A stretch of 64,000 nt of DNA from Flavobacteriia bacterium (lineage in GTDB: Bacteria > Bacteroidota > Bacteroidia > Flavobacteriales_D > Crocinitomicaceae). Shown piece after piece: positions 34,544-43,430 of this stretch (positions within the stretch are counted from its first letter, which is position 1; each line of letters starts with the position of its first letter). The notes under the pieces were generated by a model. The model was not told where the DNA came from, ran no database searches, and saw nothing but the letters and a program-made list of their open reading frames with translations. The stretch covers positions 1 through 64,000 of the forward strand of contig JAPLEV010000008.1 in assembly GCA_026391005.1 (NCBI GenBank), written 5' to 3'. The position numbers and the translations under genes are program-made.

Positions 34544-36706
34544 TCATTTGATTACAAAAGGTAAGGTCTTAAAATGATCCTCTGACATGATTTTCAAAAA
34601 GTAAGAACCTGCAGCAAAGATTCGCGTGTCAAGCAAGACCAAGTTTGATCCTTGGACAGCGTTCACCACGTTATTTTGAATTATTTTTCCTGTAAGATCC
34701 AATACCTGAAATTGCATGCTTTTATTTTTTGAAGCACTAAAACTTACATTCAATTCACCATCAGTTGGATTAGGATAAAGCGAAATGTCATTAATGCTTT
34801 CGTTGAATTCATTTATCCCTAAAACTATTTCATTCGACGACGCACCAGAATATAAATTAATGTCATCTAAATAAAAATTGTTTCCACCCTCACCTTCGAA
34901 TCGGAACTTAATTTTAAAATCTTGACTGAAATAATTACTCGTCACATTGGTAACATGCACGGTTACCCAATCAGCATTTGATGCAGGTGCCCATGAATTT
35001 CCTGTAAACAAAGAAGATAATTGATTTCCTCCTAAGGTTTTCCGTTGCGCCCAAGTTGTTCCACAATCACTCGAAATAAAGACTTTTAAATATTCGTAAT
35101 CCCCACTTGTTTTTTTACGGTAGGCGTAGCGGAAACTCAAGGTGACAATTCCATTTGCTGGTATTACAGATAAATCAATTGGAGCAGAAATCAGTTCATC
35201 TACATTCGAAGGTGCCTGACCGAAATTAACCAATTTGGCACATTTTGAACCTGTATAGGCGGTTGTAGTCTCCAGTACAAAGGCATTATTATTATTAGGG
35301 TTGTAAATTTCCCAGTTTGGTAGATTTGCAAGAGAAGTATACGATTCAAAACCTTCCCAGAAAGGCAAGTTCACAGCTGTAGGAAGTACACGAATATAAT
35401 TCGTTTTAGTTTCAACGTCTGTTGTGGTACCATCAGTCGCCGATAATGTAACGGCATACATGCCCGGTTGAGAATAAGTTACCGTCGGGTTTGAAGAAGT
35501 TGATGTACTTGGACTACCACCAGTAAAAGTCCACGTTCGACCTGAAACTATATTAAATGAAGCATCCGTAAATTGAACTGATTCTCCCGAACAAATAGTA
35601 GTTCTATCTGCATTGAAATCAGCGGCACAAAGCGTCAAAGTACCCGATGCACCTGTAGCAGTCAAATTTGACGCAGACCACAAATTTGCTCTACCTGTAT
35701 TATTCGATTGTAAGGCTGTTCGCATTCTTGTTTTTTGACCTTCTGTAAACATTTTAGAACAATAAGAATAATCCATATAGTTTTCAATATTATCCCGAAT
35801 ATCAAATCCCCAATAAGCATTATCGGAATTACAGGTATTAGAACTCATGACACAAGCTTGAACGCCAATACAGTTTGGTGTATCTGTTACGCCATCATCC
35901 GTTGAACAACTTGTTGCATTTCCAGGATTATTATTCCCACCCCAAGTATGGCTTAAATTTAACCAGTGACCCACTTCGTGTGTCAATGTACGGCTAGTAC
36001 CAACAGAGCTCGTACCAATGGATCCCATATAATTATGCAGAAGCCAAATGCCATTCGTCATACTAGTAGCGGACGCAAATGACGGATTCGTTGTATACCC
36101 TGCAGCTCCACCGATTTCACCACAAATAAAAACATTCAAATACTTATTGCCTGGCCATGAACCTTGATACACATTATTGCCATTTTTAATCGCCGTTACT
36201 TGAGCGCTACCGCTAGATCCGTCATAACTCAAAGCAGACATGGTTCGTGTTACCCCATTGAAACATGCACCATTAGGTGCCTTTGTAGCTAATACAAATT
36301 CCACCTCAATATCTGAAGGCATTCCTTGAAATTCAGCGTGCACATTTGCTGCATCTGCGTTTAAGAGTCTAAAGTCACGGTTTAAAATAAATAATCCGTT
36401 CACAATTTGTTCGTGCGTAATGTTTTCTGCTCCGTTGTTGTGTAAGACATGAAATACCACTGGGATTTTATATACAATTGCTTTAGGTACCGAACCTTTT
36501 TTTAACAATTGTTCAAATTCTAAGTCATCTTGCTCTTTAATCAAAACAAAAGCTGGGTCTTTCATAGACTCCATTAATTTTATATGTTGGTGGCAATATT
36601 CTATGTTCTCGCCCTCACGAGCATTGGTAATATCAAATGGTTTATTCTGTGCGGTAAGTCCAAATAACTGAAAAACTATTAGAAAAAGGAGGAGATTTTT
36701 TAACAT
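34544..36706 (-). CDS. Secreted M43-family metalloprotease, T9SS-sorted (copy A)
   Basis: Paralogue of the downstream gene with the same domain order: signal peptide (1-19, ending GLTAQ), M43 catalytic domain with LTHEVGHWLNLSHTWGG (about 236-252) and the Met-turn MDYSYCSKMF, PKD, jelly-roll and sorting domain (ILSLYPNP-like, reading ISLYPNPTDGELNVSF). Long stretches such as GACFNGVTRT, DNAYWGFDIRDN and GQKTRMRTALQSNNTGR are the same in both, so the duplication seems recent or under conversion. They differ most just after the signal peptide (about residues 50-70) and in the sorting domain. Extracellular protein digestion is the likely role. Confidence 0.88.
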   Translation of the reverse strand: MLKNLLLFLIVFQLFGLTAQNKPFDITNAREGENIEYCHQHIKLMESMKDPAFVLIKEQDDLEFEQLLKKGSVPKAIVYKIPVVFHVLHNNGAENITHEQIVNGLFILNRDFRLLNADAANVHAEFQGMPSDIEVEFVLATKAPNGACFNGVTRTMSALSYDGSSGSAQVTAIKNGNNVYQGSWPGNKYLNVFICGEIGGAAGYTTNPSFASATSMTNGIWLLHNYMGSIGTSSVGTSRTLTHEVGHWLNLSHTWGGNNNPGNATSCSTDDGVTDTPNCIGVQACVMSSNTCNSDNAYWGFDIRDNIENYMDYSYCSKMFTEGQKTRMRTALQSNNTGRANLWSASNLTATGASGTLTLCAADFNADRTTICSGESVQFTDASFNIVSGRTWTFTGGSPSTSTSSNPTVTYSQPGMYAVTLSATDGTTTDVETKTNYIRVLPTAVNLPFWEGFESYTSLANLPNWEIYNPNNNNAFVLETTTAYTGSKCAKLVNFGQAPSNVDELISAPIDLSVIPANGIVTLSFRYAYRKKTSGDYEYLKVFISSDCGTTWAQRKTLGGNQLSSLFTGNSWAPASNADWVTVHVTNVTSNYFSQDFKIKFRFEGEGGNNFYLDDINLYSGASSNEIVLGINEFNESINDISLYPNPTDGELNVSFSASKNKSMQFQVLDLTGKIIQNNVVNAVQGSNLVLLDTRIFAAGSYFLKIMSEDHFKTLPFVIK

Positions 36707-36732
36707 AATATTTGATGTGTTATATTTTTTTG

Positions 36733-36740
36733 TAAAGTTA
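36733..36740 (-). promoter_or_regulatory. Probable -7 element TAACTTTA (minus strand) for the M43 pair
   Basis: One mismatch from TAnnTTTG, 26 bases upstream of the copy A start, in an AT-rich divergent gap of 95 bases. Confidence 0.4.
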
Positions 36741-36789
36741 AAATAATTATTAAAGTATCAAAATAGCTTTATTAATAACCATTAAACAA

Positions 36790-36797
36790 TAACTTTG
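36790..36797 (+). promoter_or_regulatory. -7 promoter element TAACTTTG for the thioesterase
   Basis: Exact consensus with only four bases to the ATG at 36802, predicting a leaderless transcript. Confidence 0.65.
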
Positions 36798-36801
36798 TTC
36801 T

Positions 36802-37314
36802 ATGAAATCAAAAACAGCAAAAGAGACACTGTCGATTACCACTATAATCGTGTTGCCAAATGATACCAATACACAAGGGAATTTATTTGGAGGGCAATTA
36901 TTGGCGTGGATGGATGTGATCTCAAGTGTTGCTGCCCATAGGCACTGTAAACGAGTGGTAGTAACGGCAGCGGTTAATAATGTGTCTTTTCAAAAACCAA
37001 TAAGACACGCTTCCATCGTGACCTTAGAGGCCAAAGTTTCACGTGCATTTTCTACCTCAATGGAGATTATTGTTGATGTTTTCGTAGAAGATCAAATAAC
37101 GGGCGAACGCGAAAAATGCAATGAAGCGATTTATACTTTTGTTGCTGTAGATCAGAACGGTGCCCCTATAAATGTCCCCGAATTAATTCCTGAGACGGAA
37201 GAGGAAAAGAAACGTTTTGAAGGAGCATTGAGAAGGAAACAATTAAGCCTAATCCTAGCAGGAAAAATGAAAGCTTCTGAGGCAACGGAGTTAAAAAAAC
37301 TGTTTCTAGACTAA
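36802..37314 (+). CDS. Acyl-CoA thioesterase (hotdog fold, BACH/YciA type)
   Basis: Hydrolyses acyl-CoA to free acid and CoA. The 170-residue protein has the family motif LPNDTNTQGNLFGGQLLAWMD (seen as parts LPNDTNTQGNLFG and GQLLAWMD, about 18-38), where the Asn/Asp and the long helix form the active site, and VSFQKPIRHASIVTLEA (about 61-77). A helical C-terminal tail is present. Its stop codon shares one base with the next start (TAATG), so the two genes are coupled. Chain-length preference is not evident. Confidence 0.88.
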   Translation: MKSKTAKETLSITTIIVLPNDTNTQGNLFGGQLLAWMDVISSVAAHRHCKRVVVTAAVNNVSFQKPIRHASIVTLEAKVSRAFSTSMEIIVDVFVEDQITGEREKCNEAIYTFVAVDQNGAPINVPELIPETEEEKKRFEGALRRKQLSLILAGKMKASEATELKKLFLD

Positions 37315-38714
37315 TGAAGAAGATTTGCACCTTACTCCTTATTTTTCTTGTTGTTTTTAGCAATGCAAATTCACAAGAGAACATCATTGGTGATTGGAAT
37401 GGCGTTTTATCACTTGGAGGACAACAACTTAGTTTAGTTTTTCATTTTGAAAAAGTAGGCACTACTTATTCGGGTAGTGTGGATAGCCCAGATCAAAAAG
37501 CTTTTGGAATAAAAGCAGACAAAGTAGTTTTTGAAAAAGACACACTAGATTTTATTGTTTCAAAAATTGGCCTACGATTTAAAGGCTTTTGGGCTGACAC
37601 CACCATTTCTGGTGAATTTACACAGGGATATTTTAAAGCACCGCTTGAATTAAGCAGAAGAAAGGTGGAGAAAAAGGTAGTAGTAAAACCTCAAGAACCA
37701 CAGGCTCCCTTTCCTTATCTAGAAGAAGAAATCGTATTTCATCATGTAAATGGCAATTTTGACATAGCTGGAACCTTAACTTTACCAAAAGGAGATGGTG
37801 TTTTTCCTCTAATACTATTAATCAGTGGAAGTGGACCACAAGACAGAAATGAAGAAATTTTAGGGCATAAACCATTTCTCATTATTGCTGATTACCTCAC
37901 AAAAAAGGGATTCGCTGTTTTTCGTTATGATGACAGGGGTACGGCTAAATCTGGGGGCAAATTTGAGGGGGCGACGTCACCCGATTTTGCAAGCGATGCA
38001 GCCTCTGCGCTCGCCTATTTAAAAACCAGAAAAGACATAGATACAACTAAAATTGCGTTGGCTGGACATAGTGAAGGAGCGATGCTCGCCGCAATGATTG
38101 CCGCGAATGATCCCAGTATCAATGGGATAATAATGTTAGCGGGACCAGGAATTCCAGGGGATCAATTATTATTAATGCAACAAGAATTAATAGCAACCGT
38201 GAATAAAGTAAGTCCTGATGAGATTAAAGAAAATACATTAATTAATAGAAGTTTATTTGAGCTTATTAATCAGGCAAATGATTTAGAAAGTGCAACAATT
38301 TCAGTTGAGAAAAAATTAAAGAAAATTAGTAAAACGTTAAGCAAAAGTGCCTTAGAAGCTTATGGTGGAAAAACCGAATTTGTTGCACAAAATTTAGCCG
38401 CTTTTGTCAATCCTTGGATGTACTATTTTCTGAGATATGACCCCGCGTTTGATCTTAAAAATATAAAATGTAATGTTCTTGCTTTGAATGGGAATAAAGA
38501 TTTACAAGTGCCTAGCAAAGTAAATTTAGCCGCAATTGAATTGAACATCAACAACCCAGGAAAAATAAAACAAGTCATTGAAATGCCCAATTTGAACCAT
38601 TTATTTCAAAATTGTTTGACGGGAAACATTACAGAATATGGTGAAATCCAAGAAACCATTTCTCCGGAGGTGCTTGAAAAAATTAATGAATTTTTAACTA
38701 GTTGTTGGAACTAA
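37314..38714 (+). CDS. Secreted or periplasmic alpha/beta hydrolase
   Basis: A signal peptide (1-20, ending NANSQ) is followed by a beta-rich domain (about 22-120, IGDWNGVLSLGGQQLSLVF) and an alpha/beta-hydrolase domain (about 140-466). The latter has the oxyanion-side LISGSGPQDRNE (about 163-174), FRYDDRGTAKSGG (about 202-214), nucleophile elbow AGHSEGAMLA (about 250-259, Ser about 253), the Asp in ALNGNKDLQVP and the His in PNLNHLFQ. The catalytic triad is complete. The layout resembles YqhA/EstA-type serine esterases of Bacteroidota. Substrate is unknown. It overlaps the converging glycosyltransferase gene by four bases. Confidence 0.85.
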   Translation: MKKICTLLLIFLVVFSNANSQENIIGDWNGVLSLGGQQLSLVFHFEKVGTTYSGSVDSPDQKAFGIKADKVVFEKDTLDFIVSKIGLRFKGFWADTTISGEFTQGYFKAPLELSRRKVEKKVVVKPQEPQAPFPYLEEEIVFHHVNGNFDIAGTLTLPKGDGVFPLILLISGSGPQDRNEEILGHKPFLIIADYLTKKGFAVFRYDDRGTAKSGGKFEGATSPDFASDAASALAYLKTRKDIDTTKIALAGHSEGAMLAAMIAANDPSINGIIMLAGPGIPGDQLLLMQQELIATVNKVSPDEIKENTLINRSLFELINQANDLESATISVEKKLKKISKTLSKSALEAYGGKTEFVAQNLAAFVNPWMYYFLRYDPAFDLKNIKCNVLALNGNKDLQVPSKVNLAAIELNINNPGKIKQVIEMPNLNHLFQNCLTGNITEYGEIQETISPEVLEKINEFLTSCWN

Positions 38715-39703
38715 GCCTTGATGTCGGTTGCTATAGCTGAAAGATCTTGTTTTTCCATGCAATTAAAGTGGCCTTTGGGACATTCTTGGTAACCAATTTT
38801 AGAACAAGGCCGGCAATTCAATCCTACTACTTCATGAATTTTAACCGTTCCTTCCTTTTCAGGACGATAGGGATACATACCAAATGCCGGGACCGTATTT
38901 CCCCAAATAGAAACAATTGGAACGTCAAACATGGCAGCAATATGCATTAGTCCAGTATCATTCGTAAGGACCGTTTTCGCTTGCGAAAGAATGCTAGCTG
39001 AAGCTAGCAGACTTAATTCACCACATAGATTATACATCTTTTTTTGAGGAAATGCTTCTTGTATTTTTTGCCCGTCTTCATTTTCAGCGTCTCCCCCTAA
39101 AAGCACAATTGGCAGGTCATACGATTCAAGCACCTTAATTAAAGAAGCAACTGGGAATTTTTTAGTGCTATATTGAGCTCCCAATGCAATTGCCAAAAAA
39201 ACATTTTCTTTTAAATCGTATCGATTAAGCTCTATTTTGAATTCATTCGGTACAAAAAACAAGGTGTTTTTGGAATCGTTCAATACACCAAGTTGACTGA
39301 AAGCTTCGATATATCGCTCAACAACGTGTTTATTCGGCAGCCTATTTTTTTTGATACGAGTAAACAACCACTTCTCCCAATTTAATTTATTAAACCTACT
39401 TAAATGAACGCCTCGTATCCCAATGGTGAGTAAACGTGTCCTTAAATTATTATGTAAATCGACTATATGCGTATAATTTTCCTTTCGAATTACACTTCTT
39501 GTTTGCATTAAATCCCCCTCAAAAAAGAGTGCTTTATCATGAAAGGTAGAAGCTTGTAGTAATTCGGCATACGTTGATTTGGTAAGAAAATGAATTTCCG
39601 CATTAGGGTGCTTTTCTCTTAAGCAGCGAAGCGCATGAAAAGTTAGCACAATATCGCCAATAGAACTAAAGCGAATAACTAATACCTTCAGTTCTTTTCC
39701 CAT
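38711..39703 (-). CDS. Glycosyltransferase family 9 (heptosyltransferase-like)
   Basis: The 330-residue protein has the GT9 pattern: VLVIRFSSIGDIVLT (about 7-21), the second-domain start with LAIALGAQYSTKKFP, VLLGGDAE, and the donor-site motif VLTNDTGLMHIAAMFDVPIV (about 245-264). GT9 enzymes add heptose to the lipopolysaccharide core in Proteobacteria; in Bacteroidota the acceptor is usually unknown. It lies four bases downstream of the hybrid kinase gene and is the last of five packed minus-strand genes. Confidence 0.88.
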   Translation of the reverse strand: MGKELKVLVIRFSSIGDIVLTFHALRCLREKHPNAEIHFLTKSTYAELLQASTFHDKALFFEGDLMQTRSVIRKENYTHIVDLHNNLRTRLLTIGIRGVHLSRFNKLNWEKWLFTRIKKNRLPNKHVVERYIEAFSQLGVLNDSKNTLFFVPNEFKIELNRYDLKENVFLAIALGAQYSTKKFPVASLIKVLESYDLPIVLLGGDAENEDGQKIQEAFPQKKMYNLCGELSLLASASILSQAKTVLTNDTGLMHIAAMFDVPIVSIWGNTVPAFGMYPYRPEKEGTVKIHEVVGLNCRPCSKIGYQECPKGHFNCMEKQDLSAIATDIKA

Positions 39704-39707
39704 AGCG

Positions 39708-41066
39708 TTAGGAATTAATTGTCATTCTAACCTTAACGCCCTTCCCTATTTTGGAGTTATATTCACACTTAATATTTGACATCTTCATTCTATATTGAAT
39801 ATTTTGCATACCCATACCTGTTTGGGCTGTTTCAATATCAAAGCCAATACCGTTATCTTCCAAAGAAATAAAAATTTGATCCGAAGATTTTTCCATAACA
39901 AAAGTCATTTCGGTAGCTTGAGAATGTTTTAAGGTATTATTAATTAACTCCTGAATAACTCTAAATAAATTAATCCTATCCACCTTATCCAGCGATTTTT
40001 CATCGATACCTTTTTGGATTTTTACAATGAATTTTATCTCTCCTATGGAATCAATTCGATTGGCAAATCGATCGATTGCATTTAAAAACCCATGTTCTAA
40101 TTCAGGGGGATTAAGCGCATAAGCAATTTCTTTAATTGATCGAATACTTGATTGCAACAAGCTTGAAATGTCATTAAACTGGGCTTCTTCTTCTTGTTTT
40201 GGGGTGATGTTTTGAAAAAGCAAATTCAATAGGACGAGTTGTTGCCCTAAGCCATCATGCAATTCTCTAGCGATTTTTTTCTTTTCCCTTTCTTCCGCTT
40301 GCGTAATTACATCAAATTTTTGTTTTTCAAACTTTAATTCTTCGGTTCTATCAATCACCAAAGCAATATATGCTCCATCCTCATTTTCCAATTTATTGAT
40401 AACGATTTCATTAATAATTTCTCCCCCCTTAATCGTTTTTTGTTTTAACCGTTTTTTTATAAAATTAGAAGTCGTGTTTATATCTATTCGTTGATCCTGA
40501 TAAAAATTAAAACTATACATTGATTTCCCAATCATATCCTCGATTTCGGCCTCGTATAGTTTCAGTGCTGCAGGATTTGCCATGACAATGGTAAGAGAGT
40601 CATCAATGAGACGAAGAACAGGTAAGGGAGACCGGTTAAAAACATCCCTATATTTTTTTTCAGAATTATAAATTCCTATTCGAAAAGTTCTACGAAGTAT
40701 TCCATAACGAATGGTTTTATCTAATAATTGAGAATTAATTTCTGTTTTTAACACGTAATCTTGAGCACCCTTAGCTACGATTTGTAAAGCAAGATCCTTA
40801 TCATTTAGACCAGACAGAATTATAATAGATGCTAATTCGTATAACTTATTGATTTCATCGTAAGTATTAATTCCACTAGAGTCGCTGATACTTAAATCCA
40901 ACAAAACCACCTCTGGTTCAAACTCATTTTTGGATAACTTGGCTTCTTGCAGGGAGCTGACGATTAAAATTTCATCGGTATCAAAGTTTAACATTTCTAA
41001 CTGATGAATAACGAGGTTAGCAAATGATAGGTCGTCTTCTACGATTAAAATTTTAACTAGCTCCAT
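39708..41066 (-). CDS. REC-PAS-histidine kinase (HisKA_3/NarX type)
   Basis: Domain order in 452 residues: receiver domain (about 4-122; acidic VEDD, phospho-Asp in VVLLDLSISD at about 57, LSG, LKTE), PAS domain (about 140-245, RLIDDSLTIVMANPAALKLYE), HisKA_3 dimerisation helix with KKIARELHDGLGQQLVLL (phospho-His about 270) and HATPase domain (about 355-452; NNTLKHSQA, ISLEDNGIGFD, GMGMQNI). It is cytosolic: no membrane segment. The receiver is at the front, so the protein resembles a phosphorelay middle component rather than a classical hybrid. It overlaps the membrane-protein gene by ten bases. No cognate NarL-type regulator is in the window. Confidence 0.88.
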   Translation of the reverse strand: MELVKILIVEDDLSFANLVIHQLEMLNFDTDEILIVSSLQEAKLSKNEFEPEVVLLDLSISDSSGINTYDEINKLYELASIIILSGLNDKDLALQIVAKGAQDYVLKTEINSQLLDKTIRYGILRRTFRIGIYNSEKKYRDVFNRSPLPVLRLIDDSLTIVMANPAALKLYEAEIEDMIGKSMYSFNFYQDQRIDINTTSNFIKKRLKQKTIKGGEIINEIVINKLENEDGAYIALVIDRTEELKFEKQKFDVITQAEEREKKKIARELHDGLGQQLVLLNLLFQNITPKQEEEAQFNDISSLLQSSIRSIKEIAYALNPPELEHGFLNAIDRFANRIDSIGEIKFIVKIQKGIDEKSLDKVDRINLFRVIQELINNTLKHSQATEMTFVMEKSSDQIFISLEDNGIGFDIETAQTGMGMQNIQYRMKMSNIKCEYNSKIGKGVKVRMTINS

Positions 41067-41728
41067 TCTTCAATTTTACTAAACATTACCTTGTCTTCAT
41101 CAACGATTTCATTAAGTCCTTTAAACATTATATCCCTATCTTCATCCCTAAGACAATTGGTAGGAAACGATAATTGTAGCTCTTTAATGTAATCAAAATA
41201 AATAGTTTGTTGCCCAATACTAATTTTTCTAAGTCCTTCGAAATAAAGCACAGTCACTTCTCTATCACTTACAATTAAAGCTTTTGAACTTAATCCAATT
41301 CGAAATCGTTTTTTATAACCTACCAATAAAAAAAGAATGTTGTCAAACGCAAAAAACAATAAAACGATCATTGGTACAATCGCATGATGCGTTAAATTAA
41401 AAACAGAGAGGCCAATAAACAGCATAACAGATGATTCAAGTAAATTATAAAGAACAACCCTATTTTTGCGATCTTTACTAACCTCAAAATTGAAAAGGAA
41501 TCGATCAGTTGTATTCACTATTTTCATTCCCATCCAACGTTTTGCACATCGACGCAAAGCAATCAAGCCCATTAACGAACCCAAAATAAGAAAGAGTTCA
41601 TTTATAAAAGCGAGGTTATTGCCTGACGTTTTTAAGAATTCAACAGGCAGATCAAATCCAACAATAATTGAAAGTGTAATCAAGGGGAAGGTCAGTGCTA
41701 ATAATATAGCATTTACAAAACTATTCAT
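41057..41728 (-). CDS. Uncharacterised membrane protein with a PH-like C-terminal part
   Basis: The 223-residue protein has about four membrane segments (about 4-24, 43-60, 97-113, 117-138), then a soluble beta-rich tail (about 140-200: FRIGLSSKALIVSDREVTVLYFEG in parts, ISIGQQTIYFDYIKELQLSF) resembling the bacterial PH-like fold, and a short acidic end. I do not recognise a named family. Overlaps of ten and eight bases with its neighbours indicate coupled expression with the REC-PAS-kinase and the DUF349 protein. A role as a membrane anchor or sensor for that kinase is inference only. Confidence 0.6.
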   Translation of the reverse strand: MNSFVNAILLALTFPLITLSIIVGFDLPVEFLKTSGNNLAFINELFLILGSLMGLIALRRCAKRWMGMKIVNTTDRFLFNFEVSKDRKNRVVLYNLLESSVMLFIGLSVFNLTHHAIVPMIVLLFFAFDNILFLLVGYKKRFRIGLSSKALIVSDREVTVLYFEGLRKISIGQQTIYFDYIKELQLSFPTNCLRDEDRDIMFKGLNEIVDEDKVMFSKIEEWS

Positions 41729-43430
41729 TTGGAATAAGTTTTAGCTTGCCTCTTAATTGAAGAATTTCTTGTTTTATTTTTTCAATTTTCCCTTCCACCT
41801 CTTTTTTCAGAATATCAGCTCCTTTTGATTTGGCAAAGAAACCCAAATTGGTTTCATATTGTAGTGCTTCTTGATTCAACGTGTCCATTTGCCGCTTAAT
41901 ATCGGCACGTTCCTTTTGATATAGTTTGGATCTCTCCGGATTCGCCTTCATTACGTCAAGCTTAGCCGAAAATAGCAAACTTGCCTTTTCGCTTCCTTCA
42001 AGTTTCAGCTCGTTATATTTCGCATCTAATGCTTTTTTATAGTCATTAAAAACAACTTCTTTTTTGTTTAATGGGACATGGCCAATATCATTAAATGATT
42101 GGCTAAAGATTTTAAAGTCCACCAGGGCCGTCGATTTATCTTTGATCTGATAGTTATTTATAGCAGTAATTAATGCTTCTTTTAACTCCAAATTTTTAGT
42201 TAATTCATCGGCTTGATCTTTCGTAAATTGCTCCCGTGCTTGAAAGAAAACATCGCAGGCAGATCTGAATTCTGACCATAGTCTATTTTCAAATTTTTGT
42301 CCAGCTGATCCTATCGATTTCCATCGCTGTTGAATTTTGATTATTTTATCTGCTGTTAATTTCCAATCTATCTCCTGATGGATCGCTTTCACCTCATCAA
42401 TAAGACCTTTTTTCAATGCTATATTTTCTTGAATATGCCCATCTATTTTTTTACTTAAGGCCTTCTTTGCTCCGAAAAAGGTATTGCATAACTCACGAAA
42501 AGTAGTCCAAACAGCATCGTTCTCTTTTTTTGAACCAGCGCCTATTTTTTTCCACTCCTCTTGTAATTTTAATACTTCGGCGGTTTTTCCTTCCCAAAAT
42601 TTAGGTGATTCGTTATCCTCTATTTGCGTAAGAATTACTTTTAGGGATTCGATGATAACTTTCTTTTTTGATATGTTTTCGTTTAATAGTGTTCGCTGCC
42701 CTTCATAATGCGCATTTATTTTATCGTAAATCGAGCGGACTGCTTCCCAGTAACTATTTTTTACCACTTCCCATTCATCATTAGCAACCGGTCCAATTTC
42801 CTCCCATTCATCTTGAAGAACTCGTAAACTCATTTCTAAATTCCGTACTAACTCATTGCTATTCCTTAATTTTTGTAATCGATGAATTACTCCTTGTTTT
42901 AATTGTGCATTTCTTTTGTAATCGTGGTCTTTTATATCCCGATAAATTTTCATCGTATAAAAGAATATCTCTAATATCCGGGAATACTCTCGTTGAATTT
43001 CATCTCTTTTTTCTCGTGGAAGATCGCCAACTTTTTTCCATGTCTCATGTATTTCCTTGTAAGCATTGTAAGCTGCCGAAATATTTTCTTCGCTTGCAAT
43101 TACCTCTTTTAAGCGGTCCATCAATGACTTCTTAAGTTTAAGGTTTTCTGCTTCAAGTGCATTTCGTAAAGCGACCTGTTGCTTTCGTATTTCTTGAAAT
43201 TTCTTAAATACTGAATAAAATGCTTCCTTTACAGATTCGAAATCAACTTCTTCTATTTCATTCCCGCCTTCTTTAGCTTCGATTTTAGCAATTTGATGAA
43301 GTCTTTCCTGCTCGAGTAAATAATCATCAAAGTGGCTTCTTAGCTCCGATACTTCCTTCCCTAACACCACTAAATCGTCAGCAGCAATTAGTTCGTTTAT
43401 TTTATCAATATAAGACTGGAACTCAATCAT
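41721..43430 (-). CDS. DUF349-repeat protein
   Basis: The 569-residue, strongly charged, helical protein carries about five DUF349 repeats, each with a W(K/E)xIG-type core: WKKVGDLPREKRDEI, WEEIGPVANDEWE, WKKIGAGSKKENDAVW, WKSIGSAGQKFENRLW and FNDIGHVPLNKKEVVF. Coiled coils are likely near residues 1-80 and 500-569. The molecular function of DUF349 proteins is poorly known. It overlaps the PfkB gene by four bases and the membrane-protein gene by eight. Confidence 0.85.
   Translation of the reverse strand: MIEFQSYIDKINELIAADDLVVLGKEVSELRSHFDDYLLEQERLHQIAKIEAKEGGNEIEEVDFESVKEAFYSVFKKFQEIRKQQVALRNALEAENLKLKKSLMDRLKEVIASEENISAAYNAYKEIHETWKKVGDLPREKRDEIQREYSRILEIFFYTMKIYRDIKDHDYKRNAQLKQGVIHRLQKLRNSNELVRNLEMSLRVLQDEWEEIGPVANDEWEVVKNSYWEAVRSIYDKINAHYEGQRTLLNENISKKKVIIESLKVILTQIEDNESPKFWEGKTAEVLKLQEEWKKIGAGSKKENDAVWTTFRELCNTFFGAKKALSKKIDGHIQENIALKKGLIDEVKAIHQEIDWKLTADKIIKIQQRWKSIGSAGQKFENRLWSEFRSACDVFFQAREQFTKDQADELTKNLELKEALITAINNYQIKDKSTALVDFKIFSQSFNDIGHVPLNKKEVVFNDYKKALDAKYNELKLEGSEKASLLFSAKLDVMKANPERSKLYQKERADIKRQMDTLNQEALQYETNLGFFAKSKGADILKKEVEGKIEKIKQEILQLRGKLKLIPNE

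Noticed and set aside
38975-39009. Two adjacent perfect short hairpins (TTTCGC/GCGAAA and TGCTAGC/GCTAGCA) that could be a regulatory element
   Set aside because: They lie inside the GT9 coding region, encode ordinary residues of the conserved domain, and lack a T run on either strand; chance is adequate.
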